Positions 5,892-7,430 of a DNA stretch of 7,430 bases are shown here, piece by piece. Every line of letters starts with the position of its first letter. The first letter of the stretch is position 1. The translations under genes were made by a program, and so were the position numbers. Origin of the DNA: Peptostreptococcaceae bacterium. Its GTDB lineage: Bacteria > Bacillota_A > Clostridia > Peptostreptococcales > Anaerovoracaceae. The stretch is from assembly GCA_016650135.1 (NCBI GenBank), contig JAENWH010000085.1, forward strand, positions 1 to 7,430. Direction: 5' to 3'. The notes below the pieces were generated by a model. It ran no database searches. It saw nothing but the letters and a program-made list of their open reading frames with translations, and was not told where the DNA came from.

Positions 5892-6363
5892 TTTTCGAAC
5901 CATGAAAGAGCGTTGGCTCTATGGCCTTGATGTGGCTCAAATTCAATCGCTAGAGGAATTTAACCAGCTGCTTGCGAGCTACGTGAGGAAGTACAATACT
6001 TCCCTGCATTCTTCTATCAAGATGACTCCCCATGAAAGATTTCTTCTCTCTGCGAAGAGAGTTAGAAAACCTAAATCCATCGAGTGGCTCTGCGAATCTT
6101 TTATGAACCGGGTTTCCCGCAAAGTGAACAACGATGCCACCATCAGCATTGATGCCGTTTTCTATGATGCTCCCATGCAGTTTATTGGCATGAAGGTTGA
6201 TGTTCGCTTCCTTCCTGATGAAATGAATAATGCCTACATTCTATATGAGGGGAAACATTATGAACTCCGCCTTACAAACAAGGTGGAGAACAGCAGAACC
6301 AAACGGAACAACAAAGTGCCTTCGATTGATTACGCTGCAGCAGGAGGTACACCTCATGTTTAA
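5884..6363 (+). pseudogene. DDE transposase, 3' fragment, from the catalytic Glu to the stop
   Basis: Resumes the transposase at Glu266 and encodes 159 residues to the TAA at 6361-6363. It opens with E-R-G-F-R-T-M-K-E-R-W, the usual surroundings of the catalytic Glu in integrase-core transposases. It then includes YNTSLHSSIKMTPHERF, typical of the end of the rve domain, and a C-terminal Mu/TnsB-like beta-rich part. An internal ATG at 5902 could restart translation but has only a weak upstream GGGG (5888-5891). It overlaps the ATPase gene by 8 bases. No frameshift or stop is seen within the fragment, so decay since insertion is slight and exact excision should restore function. Confidence 0.9.
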
Positions 6364-7162
6364 AACCTACTACGGACTTTCCTTTAATCCTTTTGACAAG
6401 CAATCCCTGAAAGAAAAAGATGTTTTTCTTTCAAATGACCATAAACAGACCATTTCCCGTCTTAACTACCTGAAGGACATCCGGGGAATCGGTGTTTTTA
6501 CAGCAAAACCAGGAATGGGAAAGTCCTATGCGCTCCGCTGCTTTGCAAAGGAGGTGAACCCTACTCTTTTTCAAATGTCCTATCTTTGCCTTTCCACCAT
6601 CAGCGTTTCGGAATTTTACAGGCAGCTTTGTGAGCTTCTCGGCGTTGATGCAAAGAATGGTAAAACGGGTATGTTCAAGGCTATTCAAAGCAGAATCTAT
6701 TATCTCTACAAGGAAAAACGTACACCCTTAGTTTTAGCCATTGATGAAGCTCAGTACTTGAATTTGGCCATTTTAAAAGATCTGAAAATGATCATGAATT
6801 ATGGCTATGATTCCTTGAATTGCTTTACTTTAATCCTTGCCGGCGAGACTTATCTAAACAACATTCTGGAAAAGCCGGTGCATGAAGCGTTGAAGCAGCG
6901 GATAACTGTTCATTACAACTTTGAGGGACTTTCGGATAATGAGATTAGCGACTACATTTTTCACAAGCTCACACTTGCCGGTGGCAGCAGGGATATCTTA
7001 GAGCCTTCCGCCGTAAGCGCCGCTCATAGCTATTCCCAAGGCAATCCCCGTCTCATTGACAACCTCATGTGCGACGCGCTCGCTTTAGGTGCTCAGCTTG
7101 ACAAACAAACCATCGATGCGGAAACCATGCTTGCTGCTGTTAACAATCAGTCTCTTTACTAA
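6356..7162 (+). CDS. AAA+ ATPase, transposition partner (TnsC/TniB/ExeA-like)
   Basis: A 268-residue AAA+ ATPase. After an N-terminal FGLSF-NPF-type opening (YYGLSFNPFD, 5-14) it has Walker A at 50-57 (AKPGMGKS), Walker B at 125-131 (LVLAIDE, Asp130-Glu131), a sensor-1-like LILAGE at 159-164 and a sensor-2-like GNPRLIDN at 229-236. Proteins of this ExeA/TniB/TnsC type bind target DNA as ATP-dependent oligomers and activate or direct their DDE transposase; that role here is inferred from the context. AGGAGG (6342-6347), 8 bases before the ATG, fixes the start over an in-frame ATG at 6230. The 8-base overlap with the transposase suggests translational coupling, which the insertion would disturb. 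The gene itself is intact. Confidence 0.9.
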   Translation: MFKTYYGLSFNPFDKQSLKEKDVFLSNDHKQTISRLNYLKDIRGIGVFTAKPGMGKSYALRCFAKEVNPTLFQMSYLCLSTISVSEFYRQLCELLGVDAKNGKTGMFKAIQSRIYYLYKEKRTPLVLAIDEAQYLNLAILKDLKMIMNYGYDSLNCFTLILAGETYLNNILEKPVHEALKQRITVHYNFEGLSDNEISDYIFHKLTLAGGSRDILEPSAVSAAHSYSQGNPRLIDNLMCDALALGAQLDKQTIDAETMLAAVNNQSLY

Positions 7163-7183
7163 TTTCGCATTTATCCTCTTTCG

Positions 7184-7208
7184 GGCTATGATGATTTTCA
7201 TCATAGCC
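7184..7208 (+). terminator. Hairpin after the ATPase gene, probable terminator
   Basis: Perfect arms GGCTATGATGA (7184-7194) and TCATCATAGCC (7198-7208) around TTT, starting 22 bases after the ATPase stop. The following T-tract is short (TTACCTATAT), so termination may be inefficient, or the hairpin may act as a 3' stabiliser. Confidence 0.55.
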
Positions 7209-7430
7209 TTACCTATATGAAGCTTGCTGTTCTTCGCATGGATAAAACTATGACAGCGTGCAGTTTCCCTGATTAAATCGTGTCGTCCGGATTTGATTTT
7301 GTCGTTTTCCCTATGAATCAGACAGAAAACAATTTACAGTTTGACCAGACAAGAGTCTGTCGCACAACAATATATGTCCTTGCAATCTTTTTTGCATTTG
7401 ATTTTTACTTGCATTTTTTTTGCTTTTGAG
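7209..7430. other. Non-coding right flank with candidate transposon end
   Basis: No convincing gene. TGTCG occurs at 7281-7285, 7300-7304 and 7358-7362, i.e. CGACA when read inward from the right, the same inward orientation as the CGACA at 90-94 on the left. The outermost lies in TGTCGCACAACA (7358-7369), a near-complement of TGTTGCGACA at 85-94. CAGACA occurs at 7319-7324 and 7346-7351, the latter next to its complement (7355-7360). Beyond 7370 the sequence is T-rich with several TTGC repeats and may already be flanking DNA. Confidence 0.4.

Larger units (their letters stand above)
85..7369. mobile_element. DDE transposon (zinc-ribbon protein, split transposase, AAA+ ATPase) carrying a nested element
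   Basis: Three same-strand genes make up a compact transposition module: a small zinc-ribbon/HTH protein, a DD35E transposase and an AAA+ ATPase. Pairing a retroviral-integrase-fold transposase with an AAA+ ATPase is the hallmark of the Mu, Tn7, Tn552 and Tn5053 groups. The boundaries are tentative. TGTTGCGACA at 85-94 and the inverse of TGTTGTGCGACA at 7358-7369 are both oriented inward, and further inward-facing CGACA copies lie at 7281-7285 and 7300-7304. The 5-bp flanks (TTGCT and ATATA) do not match, so no target duplication supports these exact ends. No cargo gene is seen apart from the nested recombinase-trio element, which interrupts the transposase and probably disables this copy for self-driven movement. 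Confidence 0.55.

Noticed and set aside
7370..7430. T-rich stretch with repeated TTGC and TTGCATTT
   Set aside because: Low-complexity sequence with irregular spacing at the window edge; no hairpin long enough for a terminator and no regular repeat unit.

Overview
The window looks like chromosomal or mobile DNA of a low-GC Firmicute, most likely a gut-type Clostridia/Lachnospiraceae member. The basis is AT-rich genes, strong AGGAGG-type ribosome binding sites, and transposon proteins of a kind common in that group. The species cannot be named from this sequence.

The window is one mobile element inside another. The outer element is a three-gene, Tn7/Mu/Tn5053-like DDE transposon. It carries a small zinc-ribbon/HTH protein (256-840), a DD35E transposase that is now split (934-1728 joined to 5884-6363, 424 residues if rejoined) and an AAA+ ATPase (6356-7162). 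A good promoter (124-152) and a leader hairpin (175-214) precede the first gene. A perfect 11-bp hairpin (7184-7208) follows the last. Candidate transposon ends, TGTTG(TG)CGACA facing inward, lie at 85-94 and 7358-7369, but I see no target duplication for them.

The inner element is a 4155-bp insertion (1729-5883) made only of three overlapping tyrosine recombinase genes (636, 325 and 343 residues) between 102-bp terminal inverted repeats that match at 100 positions. This layout fits the 'recombinase in trio' (RIT) elements; the long first protein also recalls TnpB of Tn554. It sits in the codons just before the catalytic Glu of the host transposase and is flanked by a 7-bp direct repeat AAAAGTT. 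Exact removal of one repeat plus the element restores G-K-V-E-R-G-F-R-T in frame.

The most striking structure is at the ends. The right end carries an extra 32-bp dyad (15-bp perfect arms around CA) that the left end lacks. Joining the two ends, as in an excised circle, gives a 222-bp palindrome with 110-nt arms, two mismatches and CA at the centre. It contains two mirror-image 22-bp sites that look like tyrosine recombinase core sites (8-bp arms around a 6-bp AAAGTT spacer). The element appears to have integrated through one of these two, which explains the asymmetry and predicts that sister copies may carry the dyad at the other end. The first recombinase also contains an internal duplication of its DNA-binding half and has Gln at the usual His/Trp catalytic position.
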